DNA of 64,000 nucleotides from Spirosoma sp. (GTDB lineage Bacteria; Bacteroidota; Bacteroidia; Cytophagales; Spirosomataceae), in contig NZ_JAPLET010000025.1 in the NCBI RefSeq assembly GCF_026391055.1, positions 124,001 through 188,000 of the forward strand, in the 5' to 3' direction. The translations under genes were made by a program, and so were the position numbers. Of the stretch, positions 51,574-62,200 are shown piece after piece. The notes under the pieces are model-generated. The model saw nothing but the letters and a program-made list of their open reading frames with translations. It searched no databases and was not told the origin of the DNA. Position 1 is the first letter of the stretch. Each line of letters begins with the position of its first letter.

Positions 51574-52491
51574 CTAATAGGTAAACTTCAGCGAGTTTGG
51601 TGAGAAGCGCAACATAATTTCGTGTACGCTTTTTTGATCAAACTGCATGGCGTTAGGGCTTTCGGGGGTTTGTGAATAAAAAGTGTAGCCCAGCCGAATG
51701 GCTTTGGTCAGCTGATATTCGGCAAATGCCTGGATATAGTTCGTTTGGATCAGTCCGGGGCTGTTTTGCCGATACGACAGGCCAAGGCCGATTTCTTCAT
51801 TAAACCAGGCCCGCAGGTTGATATCTACCCCCAACGGGCGATCCGCCATTTTGGAGATGAGTACGGAGGGTATCAGTACGGTACCTTCATCCACCTCAAT
51901 GGGAACTCCCGCCTGAATCATAACCGGCCTAATGCTCTTGTATAGAGAACGTCCCGTTGCGTCGGTTAGTTGCCCGCCCAGTTCGGGGGCAGAAACACCG
52001 GCAAAAAACCGGTCGGACTGGTAGTACAGACCAACGCCCACACTGGCAACAGCGCGATTTATACTGGCTGCCGTTGTTACATCGAATACCGGCACTACAT
52101 TGACGCCACCCTGCACACCAATGGATAGTTTGGCCAGAGCTGGCAGGTTGAAACGGTAGGCAACGCTCCCATAAACGCCCGTTGTGGCAAACAGCCCCAT
52201 CCGGTCATTTAAGGCCTGAAATCCTAGTCCAACACGCCCGTTAGCGATGGCTCCATCGGCCGAGACACTCTGTGTTACGGGTGCATACCGTACACTGATC
52301 CATTTACGCCGGAGAAAAGCGCTTAGATTAAAGGATTCACGACTGCCCGCATAGGCCGGATTTATGCTCAGCGGGTTCTGCAAATACTGAGAAAAAAGTA
52401 CTTCTTTCTGAGCCTGAGCCCGATGCCCTGTCAGTACTAGTGAACTACCAATCAGCAGAACAATAAAGGAATGATACGGAATAAAACGCAT
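51574..52491 (-). CDS. PorP/SprF family type IX secretion protein
   Basis: This 305-residue outer-membrane protein starts at 52491 (MRFIPYHSFIVLLIGSSLVL). The mature part begins KEVLFSQYLQNPLSINPAYAGSRESFNLSAF, the PorP/SprF signature, and is followed by alternating beta-strands. SprF-type proteins help type IX substrates with type B C-terminal domains reach the surface. It is the last gene of the block with the PorE-like protein, a second PorP and the giant protein. Confidence 0.92.
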   Translation of the reverse strand: MRFIPYHSFIVLLIGSSLVLTGHRAQAQKEVLFSQYLQNPLSINPAYAGSRESFNLSAFLRRKWISVRYAPVTQSVSADGAIANGRVGLGFQALNDRMGLFATTGVYGSVAYRFNLPALAKLSIGVQGGVNVVPVFDVTTAASINRAVASVGVGLYYQSDRFFAGVSAPELGGQLTDATGRSLYKSIRPVMIQAGVPIEVDEGTVLIPSVLISKMADRPLGVDINLRAWFNEEIGLGLSYRQNSPGLIQTNYIQAFAEYQLTKAIRLGYTFYSQTPESPNAMQFDQKSVHEIMLRFSPNSLKFTY

Positions 52492-52540
52492 AGGTACCGT
52501 AAAGGTAAACATCATATCAACAGGGTAACGCTAAAAATCT

Positions 52541-52584
52541 AAAACGCCAGACATCCCGTTTAGGTACAGGACATTTGGCGTTTT
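52541..52584. terminator. hairpin after the PorE-like gene
   Basis: AAAACGCCA (52541-52549) pairs with TGGCGTTTT (52576-52584) and the stem continues with mismatches. It lies between the PorE-like gene and the second PorP gene, both minus strand. Confidence 0.6.
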
Positions 52585-52613
52585 AACGCAGAAGGCTCCA
52601 CCATTCAGAAATA

Positions 52614-54986
52614 TTATTCCAGTTTCAAGATTTTGATTTCTGTCCGGCGATTCTTCTGATGGTCTTCCTCAGAACAGCCAACTCCGTCTTTGCATTTATT
52701 GAGCAACTGACTCTCCCCATAGCCCTTAGCTATCATCCGTTTCATGGCGACCCCTTTGGATTTCAGGTACGCAACAGCCGACTTTGCCCGGTTGCCCGAC
52801 AATGTTTTGTTATACACAGCCGTTGCCCGGCTATCGGTATGTGATCGCATCTCGATGATCATGGCCGGATATTTGATGAGCAGTTTCACTACTTTATCGA
52901 GTTCAACGGCGGCATCGGGACGTATCACCGCCTTGTTGAGGTCGTAGTAAATGTTATCGATGGAGATGATGTCTCCTTTCTTAAACATTGTTACATCGGT
53001 GGTACCAACGCCATCTTTTGAAATATGTCCTCCCAAGGTTCCCATATTATTTTTTATGGCTTCGATGGAGTAGTCGCATCCGGCCTGTATCATAAACGTA
53101 TAGCTTCCGTCCGGGCCGGTTGTTGTTCGCTGCATCGTGCTGTCACAACTGTTTACCAACATTACATTCACCCCGGCAATGGGCAATTTACCTGCCTGGG
53201 TTGTTACGCGTCCCTTCAGTTCAGAGGCCGTGCGTCTGGCAACTTCCGGCTTGTCGAGCAGGATTTCCAGATGGGTTGGATGATCGTCGGAAAGATCTCT
53301 GGTCGAGAACCCAACTTTATTGTTAATATAGCCTTTGCGGCTGGCCATAAATTTAAAGTCACTATCCGCATCCAGGCATACGCGAACCAGCCCGTCAGCA
53401 TCTGTCTTCAGCTCTTTCTGCTTGTTATTATCCGGGCTATCCATGGCAATTAAGGTATTGGCAAGGGGTTCTTTTGACCTGGCATCCACTACACTCACGG
53501 TCAATTCGCGGCATGGGTAGAGTGACCCTTCTCGGGTAAACCGGTACACATCATCATCAGCCCCGCCGTTTTTGCGGTTGCTGCTAAAATAACCGCTGTT
53601 CCGTTCTCCATCGGTCACAATGCCGAAGTCATCTTTGGCCGAATTGATCGGCTCTCCCAGATTACGAACAACTTTGCCCTGCTGCCCATCAGCCGTTAGC
53701 TGTGCGTAGAAAATATCCAGACCACCCAGTCCGGCACGTCCGTCGGACGAGAAGTAGATATTCCCTTTTTCATCCGCAAACGGGAATAGTTCATTTCCCT
53801 TGGAGTTAACGTCTTTACCCAGATTGATCGGTTTCCCCCACTTTCCATCTGCCCATCTGGACACATAAATATCAGTGCCTCCCAAACCGCCGGGCCGGTC
53901 GGACGAGAAGTAGAGCAGTTTATCATCTTTTGATAAAGCAGGATGTCCTGTCGAGAACTCATCGCTGTTAAAGGGCAGTTCTTCGGCCTCACTCCAGATT
54001 CCGTTCGTTTGCGTGGCGGTGTACAGTTTGAGTTTGTTCACTCCATCCGTGCTTTCCCGGTATTGCCCTTCGTTGTAGTTATTGCGCGTGAATATTACCC
54101 GTGAACCATCTTTTGTAAACGTGGCAGGTCCTTCGTGGTATTTGGTATTGAGGGTACGGCTAAACCGATCCGATTCACTAATGGGCTGATCTTCATAACC
54201 CATACTAATGTTGTTATCACCAAAAAAACCAACTGTACGGGAATCATTGGCGGTTGGTGCCGTGTAATCGTCGCGGCCAAGTCGGCGGATCAGGCGGCTG
54301 CGGGCGGCTTTAACCGCCGACGAACTACCGCCGAGACTCGATGATTTTGAAGCTTGTATCGTTTTCAGATCTGGGAGATAATATAAATCCAGGAAAGGGG
54401 TATTGTTCCATTTGAACACCCGCTTTACGCCATTACCGGCGTTGCCCGCTGATACAAATACCAGCCCGTCTTTATAGAGTATCGGGCTAAATTCAGCATT
54501 TCGAGTGTTCAGGGTCAGGAATTCAACTTTATAGCTACCAGCATTTCGGGTGAGGGCGCTAACATCGCGGTAGAGATCGGAAAATGAAGCGCTTCGCTTG
54601 TCACTTGCCTGTACGCTGCCGTACTTATCATAGGCTTCCTGAGCTTCGCGGTATTTCCCATTGGTAGCCAGCGCCTGGGCATAGTATAAATAGAATTTTG
54701 CGAAATCGGGCGGAAGCGTACTCTTATTGATGAGGTCGCGATATACTCGCTCGGCATTTGGTGTGTCGCGCATCTGTTGATAACTATAGCCTAATTTGGC
54801 TTTAGCATCCCTTAACTCTACTTCCGACAGGCCACCGGGTTTGGCCAGTGCCTGTTCATATAATTCAATGGCACTGGCATAGGCTAACCGATCGAATTGC
54901 TGGTTAGCTCTTTGGGTTAGCGACTGGGCCCTCAATGGACTCACGAGTACCCAGGTTAGTAGAAGCACAGAAAAAATACGTATCAT
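52614..54986 (-). CDS. PorE-like OmpA-family protein of the type IX system
   Basis: This 790-residue protein starts at 54986 with a signal peptide (MIRIFSVLLLTWVLVSPLRAQ). It has a TPR region (about 22-130), a PD40/WD40-like propeller (about 180-480: DDKLLYFSSDRPGGLGGTDIY, GNIYFSSDGRAGLGGLDIF), two carboxypeptidase-regulatory-like domains (about 500-650) and a C-terminal OmpA peptidoglycan-binding domain (EMRSHTDSRATAVYNKTLS, NRRTEIKIL). This order equals PorE of Porphyromonas, which links the PorP complex to peptidoglycan. Confidence 0.92.
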   Translation of the reverse strand: MIRIFSVLLLTWVLVSPLRAQSLTQRANQQFDRLAYASAIELYEQALAKPGGLSEVELRDAKAKLGYSYQQMRDTPNAERVYRDLINKSTLPPDFAKFYLYYAQALATNGKYREAQEAYDKYGSVQASDKRSASFSDLYRDVSALTRNAGSYKVEFLTLNTRNAEFSPILYKDGLVFVSAGNAGNGVKRVFKWNNTPFLDLYYLPDLKTIQASKSSSLGGSSSAVKAARSRLIRRLGRDDYTAPTANDSRTVGFFGDNNISMGYEDQPISESDRFSRTLNTKYHEGPATFTKDGSRVIFTRNNYNEGQYRESTDGVNKLKLYTATQTNGIWSEAEELPFNSDEFSTGHPALSKDDKLLYFSSDRPGGLGGTDIYVSRWADGKWGKPINLGKDVNSKGNELFPFADEKGNIYFSSDGRAGLGGLDIFYAQLTADGQQGKVVRNLGEPINSAKDDFGIVTDGERNSGYFSSNRKNGGADDDVYRFTREGSLYPCRELTVSVVDARSKEPLANTLIAMDSPDNNKQKELKTDADGLVRVCLDADSDFKFMASRKGYINNKVGFSTRDLSDDHPTHLEILLDKPEVARRTASELKGRVTTQAGKLPIAGVNVMLVNSCDSTMQRTTTGPDGSYTFMIQAGCDYSIEAIKNNMGTLGGHISKDGVGTTDVTMFKKGDIISIDNIYYDLNKAVIRPDAAVELDKVVKLLIKYPAMIIEMRSHTDSRATAVYNKTLSGNRAKSAVAYLKSKGVAMKRMIAKGYGESQLLNKCKDGVGCSEEDHQKNRRTEIKILKLE

Positions 54987-55144
54987 ACAGTATAAAATGT
55001 TGAGAGCCACACAAAAAATGAAACGACATGTCACCGACCAACGAACGGGAGTCTACTTTTTTGACAAGCAAATACTACGCCGAAAATGCTATATACAGAG
55101 CGATAATAATCCATTATACCCGCTGATTATGAAGCATTAAAAAA

Positions 55145-55200
55145 CACAATGGTGGAACAGGGAGGCAGTCATGTGACTGCCTCCCTGTTCCACCATTGTG
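55145..55200. terminator. 56-bp perfect palindrome
   Basis: Two 27-nt arms (55145-55171 and 55174-55200) are exact complements around TG. It is preceded by four A and lies between the PorP gene (stop 55236) and the PorE-like gene (start 54986) on the same strand. It would form an extremely stable hairpin or cruciform. Confidence 0.8.
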
Positions 55201-55235
55201 CCAAAATCTTACATCACCGGGCTACTAGTGTCCGA

Positions 55236-56210
55236 TTAGAAATAGCGCGGTGTCAGGATGCGGTTCTTACCAAATCCGAGTTCGTATCGGATCATAATCT
55301 CGTGCGAACTGGGGGCTACACTTTGCAGGTTGCTCATTGTGCGGTCGTACGCGTAGCCAAACCGAAACTGGTCGGTCAACTGCACCTCCAGAAGGCCAAC
55401 AACCGCATCGGTCGTATACTTCGTCCAGGTAGAGAATTGATTCCGGCGAACAGACGCACCTATAGCGATTCGGTCAGCGAACCAGAAGTTGATGTTGGCA
55501 TCGAAACCCAGCGGGGCACCTTCTGCATACTTCGCTAGAAACGAGGGCTTCATCTTTACAACAGGGCTGATACCCACCACAAACCCGGCAGCCAGATAGG
55601 CGTGGCGGGCCTGTACTGACCGGTATTCGCCTACATTGTATTCGCTCAGCTTGTTTTTGATCAGGCGGGGTACCGATATACTCAGGTACGACCGGTCGTT
55701 GCTCAGGTAAATGCCCGTACCGAAGTTCGGCAGCATCTTCGAGATGTTGGTGGCAAAAGCCGGGTCAATCTGGTTATCGGGCGATGTTCGTACATCTGTA
55801 AGGTTGGCCTGATAGCTCGACGCACCCGCCTGTAAACCCAGCGCCAGTGTGCTTTTGGTCCCCACCTTTATACGAAAGGCGTAGGAAGCAAACGCGCCGG
55901 TTTCCTGAATAACGCCCACTTTGTCGCCGTAAAGCTGCAAGCCAACACCAACGCGCTCATTGTTAAGAGGCATATCGGCCGTAAACGTCGCCGTTTGCGG
56001 AGCCCCCGGCAAACCAGTCCACTGGTTCCGGTAGAGGGCCGACATGCTTAGTACATCCCGGCTGCCGGCATAGGCCGGGTTAATGGCCGTCATGTTAAAC
56101 ATGTATTGCGAGAACATCTTGTCCTGCTGCGCCCGGACCTGGCCGCTACCGACCCCGAGGATCAGTAGCAGCACAAATGCCCACTGTTTAGTTGAAAACT
56201 TGTTTGACAT
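55236..56210 (-). CDS. PorP/SprF family type IX secretion protein
   Basis: This 324-residue protein has a signal peptide (WAFVLLLILGVGSGQVRAQ) and the signature DKMFSQYMFNMTAINPAYAGSRDVLSMSAL, then a barrel with RVGVGLQLYGDKVGVIQETGAF. It is 5 bp after the stop of the giant surface protein gene, so they are cotranscribed, as SprB-like adhesins and SprF proteins usually are. It is a paralogue of the protein at 51574-52491. Confidence 0.94.
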   Translation of the reverse strand: MSNKFSTKQWAFVLLLILGVGSGQVRAQQDKMFSQYMFNMTAINPAYAGSRDVLSMSALYRNQWTGLPGAPQTATFTADMPLNNERVGVGLQLYGDKVGVIQETGAFASYAFRIKVGTKSTLALGLQAGASSYQANLTDVRTSPDNQIDPAFATNISKMLPNFGTGIYLSNDRSYLSISVPRLIKNKLSEYNVGEYRSVQARHAYLAAGFVVGISPVVKMKPSFLAKYAEGAPLGFDANINFWFADRIAIGASVRRNQFSTWTKYTTDAVVGLLEVQLTDQFRFGYAYDRTMSNLQSVAPSSHEIMIRYELGFGKNRILTPRYF

Positions 56211-56215
56211 CGGTA

Positions 56216-59200
56216 TTAGCGGTTAATCGTCATGTATCGTACAAACTTGCGTCCGTCGCTGGTATTGATTACATAGTAGTACGTTCCATCGGGTACGCCA
56301 TTCGCATCCGAATTGAGGGCAATACCCGTGTTTGGCTTACCGTCCCAATCGTTGTGATAATCGTCATTTTTATAGACCAGATGGCCCCAGCGGTTATACA
56401 CTTCCAAGCTAACCGTTAGACCGGCCACACCCCGAATTACGAACAGATCGTTGATGCCGTCACCGTTTGGCGAGAAGCCTTCCGGTATGAAGAGCGAGAG
56501 GAACGTTGGCCGCAGATTAAGCGGAGTCGCTTCGCGCTCGTTGGAATCGGTCGGGTTACCATTACCATTAAGGTCAGGATTCAAGCCGCTCGTCGAGACG
56601 TCGCTCACTGTACCTGTTTTGGCAGTAGCCGTAGCATAAGCCGTATTCAGGAAGGTAGTCGTGCTACCGTTGCTGAGGACATTGATGACCAGCAGGAGTG
56701 TATCTGTTTTCCCAACGGCCAGCACACTGGTGCTGTCACCCAGAACGAGAACAGGATCGGAACCACCATTAAAGTTCGGGTTCAGTTTTAATGCACTACC
56801 AGTAGACGTTGTAAATGCGGGTTTAACAACCTTGTACGTCGCTCCGGTCTTCGCATTGAAGACATTAGCCAGTGTGTCCGTAATGCTTACGTTCTTCAAC
56901 ACATCCGGGCCATAGTTCTTCACCACAATCTGGTACGTCACATTCACGCTGCCATCTGTCTGCTGAGCGGTATCGCGTACGGCCATTGCCAAACCGATGT
57001 ACGATGTGGTCGATGACCCGTTCAGCGCAATTGGCGTTGGCTGGCTGTTGTTGCGTGGATCAAGGTCATTGTCGGGATCGTCATTTGTACCGGCCGTCGA
57101 CATATCCTGTACCACTTCGTTGGCGGGTGTCAGGGCGGAGGCATCCGCTTTGTTGAAGAAGGTCAACGAATCGGCATTCCGTACATCAACCCGAACGGTA
57201 AAGCTCAGATAGCTCTTGGCACCTACAGCCAGTGTACTTACCGAATCGACCAGCATCCTGGTAACCAATCCCTGCCCGGTATAGGCCGGGTTGACAACCA
57301 CCGTACCTGCACCTGTGCTCGTCACGGAAACCTGGTTGCTAACAATCAGGGCGCCATGGCCGAAGGTCTGAGACAGGTTATCGATCACCTGTACTTTTTT
57401 CAGCGGAACACTACCCAGGTTACTGATCGTGATGGTATACGGGATGTCGTATACACCGGTCGAAACCAGCATCGGTATACCTACTGACTTCGCTACACCA
57501 AGCAAGCCTTTCGGCAGATCGAAGCGAACCGTTGTGGCGGTTGAACCAGCCGGTGCCGGGTTGAATCCGCTATTCGAGATGTCTTTAACAACCAGACTCG
57601 AATCGGGCGAATGACCAACCACCGTTGCACTGGAATAGAATGGGCCGTAATTACCGTTGGTCTTGATGTTCACGGTAATCAGCACGGTATCCTGCACGCC
57701 AACACCCAGTTGACTGGCACTCGTCAGAATTGTGGGCTGACTGTTTCCGTTGAAGTTCGCGTTGACAACCAGCGTACTTCCGGTGCTCACAACGGGTGCA
57801 CCTACCACGCTGTACGAAACCGGCGCGGAGAACGTGCGAATCAGGCTATCCGTGAGTACAACACCTTTCAGGGCTACATCACCGAAGTTCTTGAGTGTCG
57901 CCTTGTAAGTTACGTTGTACGAGCTATCGGGCTGCTGCTGTACCTTGATGACAGCCAGTGCCAGACCAAGACTTGCGCCTTTAAGCTGACCCGCGTTCAG
58001 GGTGAAGCTGGATACTACCGAGTTGTTTGCCGGGTTACCGTCATTGTCGGGGTCAGCATCGCCACCATTTGTCGACACGTCCGATACGGCGGTCACACTG
58101 TTCATTGCTGATACATTGGCAACGTTACGGAATATCTTCGTGGTGTCGCCCTTCATACGTTTTACCGTAAGATCTAGTTTGAACGACTGCGAAGCACCCG
58201 CCAGCAGATAACTGGCCGGAGCGGTCATTGTCTTGTTGCTACCCTGGCCTGTGAAGGCTGGATTTACAACGAGCGTAGCGCCGGTGTTTAGCAAGGTCAC
58301 TTTGGCAGACGTCACCTGATTGGGAGCGAAGACACTAGCCAGATCATCGTTTACGACTACGTTACGCAGGGTATCGTCGCCAAAGTTCGTCACGACGAAG
58401 CTGTACGAGACTTTGATGAGTGAATCACCAACGGCCAGTGGCTGTCCGAGTACCGCTTTCGCCAGACCCACCAGACTTGCCCTGTGCAACGATGTATCTT
58501 TCACCGTAACACTTGAACTGTTGTTAGCCAGATTAGGGTCCCTGTTGTCGAGATAGGTGATCTCAGCTTTGTTGACCACGTCCTTACCTTTCAAGGTGAT
58601 GCGTGCGCTAAAGACGATGTCTGTAGACTGACCCGCTTTCAGGCTATCGATCCGCTTGGTGATCACGCCATTCGACACCGTATAGGCTGATGTCGGCGCG
58701 GGCAGTAACTCCATTCCTTTCGGTAATACGTCACGAACATGGATGTTCTTAGCCGTATACTTACCATTATTGGTCACTTTGAGGGTGTACACAACAGGCG
58801 CGCCATTCTTCACAAAAGCGGTGTTGGCCGTCTTCGCAATGCTAACGTCGGTAGCCAGGGTATCGGTAGCACAATTGAAGACCTTAACGACCACTTTAGC
58901 CGGTGGACTCAGGCAACCGGTTGGACCTTTCTCCACAATCCAGTAGGTGCCTTCGCATACAGAATCCGGACGAACCACGATGTTGGATGTGACGCACTCG
59001 CAGATTCGATATATGTAGGAGTTACCTGATCCTTGGGACGTTAACGCTTTTGTCAGATCGACAATTTTCGACGGGCAGGTATTGCGCAGGTCAGTCACCA
59101 AGGGCGGCATAACAGGCTCAGCCACTTTCACGACCACATTGTCCGATTTAACGGAGCTACAGCCTTTGGCGTCAAACAACTGCACGTTGTATGATCCGCT

Positions 59201-62200
59201 GGTCTTCACTACAATCGTCTGCGTCGTTGCGTTGGTGCTCCATCTGTACCCTGCGGCACCAGCAGGCGCTTTTAAGGTTACAGAGTCGCCGTAGCACAGG
59301 TTCGTTGCACCCACCACCGTTATGACCGGAATCGATTTTATGCCGTCAATTGTCAGCAGCATATTGTCCGTAGCCACCGGGCAGTTGGCATTATCAGTTC
59401 GTACCGTCAGGGTCAGTGTTACTTTACCCGACAGGATATCCTCAGCACTTGCCGTATAGATGGCATTGAGCGCGTACGAATTATTGAACGAACCGCTACC
59501 ACTGGTGGTCCAGTGAGCAGTTTTAGCCGCACCGCCCATAACACCATTCAGCTGATACGTCTTTGTGGCACAGATACTCGCGTCGACACCTGCATTTGCC
59601 GTTGCCGGGTTCTGCGTGTCGCAGGGTTTAGGCTCCTCGCAGATATTGACCTGCACATGAACTGCAACCGGCAGGCTTACACAACCATTGGTTGTCCGCT
59701 CAACAACATAGTATGTACCGGTACCAACAGTCGCCGGATTAGCTACTTTGGCATCGCTGCTCAGTGACGTGTTGGTATAGTATTCGAACAGACCACCCGT
59801 TGTGGCAGGTCTGCTGGTTACGGCAGTAGCCAGATCGACCGTCTTGAACGGACAGGTGTTCGTTTTATCGACAACAACCGGCTGCGGCACTTTCGTTAAT
59901 ACCGTTACCGAAATGGTGTTCGATGGTACGCTCTTGCACTGATTCGAGTTGCAGCACTGTGCCGTAAATAGAGCGGAGCTGGCTGGCAGTATCGTAATCG
60001 ATTGACCAACCTGGTTGTTCGACCAGACTACGTAGCTATTCGGGCTACAGCCTTCAGCAACCAGGGTTACTGGTGCGCCGAAGCAGGCCGTAACGTTATT
60101 GGTAGACCCGGCAACCGTAATAGTCGGTGCCGCCGGCGTGCCTACCTTGATCGTCGTGTACGCAGACCAATCGCCCAGGCAATCGCCCACTTTACAACGT
60201 ACACGGTAGCTTACGTCGGCTGTTGGTGTGATAGTCAGTGTGTTACCAACCGTTTTATTATCCGACCAGATGTAGCTGCCGCCTGCACAACCCGTGGCCG
60301 TCAATGAAACCGTTTCGCTGACACAAACAGCAGCTGCGTTGCTGACAATAATCGGAATGGCGGGCGTAGCGACTTCAACATCAATGTCATCCGACGATTT
60401 GCTGGTACAGCCGTCAATCGTACAGGTTGCCATCAGCCATATAGTGCTATAGGCTGTCTTCTGGATGGTTTTTCCAACTGATCCGTCAGACCAGATAACG
60501 ACGCCACCCTCGCAACCGCTGGCGGTGAGTGTTACTGTACTGCCGTAGCAAACAGTTTTCGATGCCGTTGTCGACAAGACAGGAGGTTCTATCACCTTCA
60601 CCTTGACAGGTGCACCGGCGACATCGAGCGCAGCGCACTTGTTACCGATCAGCAACAGCACTTCAGCCGCCGTAGTGATACCTGGTTTCACCACCGATAG
60701 ATCGAGGTAATTCTTATCTCCAGCCTGAGCCTTGTAGACCAGCGTATGGATGGTATACTCACCTGCGTCAGACGATACGCTGAACCGTGGCGTTGCACTG
60801 GTCTGCTGAATAACCTTCTGGGCTCCTTTCGTCAATACATAAAGAACCGAGTAGCCAGCCGGTTGTACCAGTCCACCACCGGGCGAAGCGGATACCGTTA
60901 CCGTTGTGCTTGATCCGCCACAGACAATGCTGTTTGTGGCAACCAGCGTTCCAGCTTTCGCTACACAATTGCCTGGATTGATCACAACCGTCACCGATGG
61001 TTCACTGAGACAGCTATGGAATTTACACTGCGCATAGTAGGTCTGTATGCCTTCCGGCCGCACCACAATGACGGTGCCTTTGTTATTTCCATTAATGTCG
61101 TTAGCCGACCAGATCACTTCGCCATTACAGCCAGTGGCCGTTAGTGTAACCGTTTCACCCGGTGCAACCGTCGTTGCCGATGCGGTAACCGTTGGTACAG
61201 CTACCGGAATTACGGTAATGGTATACTGTTTCGACGTTTCACTGGTGCAGATTCCGTTAGTACAGAAGACGGAGTACGATGTAGTGACCTTTGGCGAAAC
61301 AACGATGCTGCCGGTTGTAGCCGTTGTGCTGCTCCAGCGTGGCGTACCCAGACAGTTGTTGACCGTCAGCGTTACCGTTTCACCCGGACAAATGGTATCC
61401 GTTGAGCAGGTTATGATTGGTACTGGTGCTGGTGTTACGTTAATCGTAATCACGTTCGACTTGCCCGATCCGCAGGCATTTGGTCCGGTCGGAATGCACA
61501 TCGCGTAGAATTCACGGTAGTTTGGCGTTACCGTCACCTGAGCGACTGCACCCGTCTGGCCGTCAGACCATTTCACCGTGCCACCCGTGCAACCGGTAGC
61601 CGTTAGCGATACTATGCCACCACTACAGATTGACAGAGAAGAGGCTGCAATGACCGGAGCCGGAACCGTTGAGGTGCTTACGGTTACACGAACCTTGTTC
61701 GACGCTTCACTCTCGCAGGACGACCCAATTTGACAGGTCGCATAGTACGTTGCCGTTGCAGTTGGGAAGATGTCGATGCTGGCACCGGTTTTTGCTACGC
61801 CGTCCAGGCCGTACCACTTCACCGTACCTGTGCAGCCTTTGGCCGTTAGGGTGAGTTTGTTCCCGCTACAGATTGTGGTGCTGCTTACCGAGATAATCGG
61901 GGCCGTTGGCGTTATAACGGTAATATTAACCGTATTCGACGGCTTGCTCTGGCAAGTCTTCAATTCACACCAGGCGAAGTAGCTGCTGTTTGCTGTTGGG
62001 TTCACGACAATGCTCGGACCCGTCTGATTGGCGACACTCCACTTAACGGTCCCGTTACAGTTGGTCGCCGTCAGGGTAACAGCACCTTTTACACAAACGG
62101 TGTCGGTGCTGGCAGTTACCGTTGGCACAGTCGGAGCGATAACATTAATTGTGTACACAGCCGATGGTCTGCTTACGCAGCCGCCGTCTGTTTTACAATA

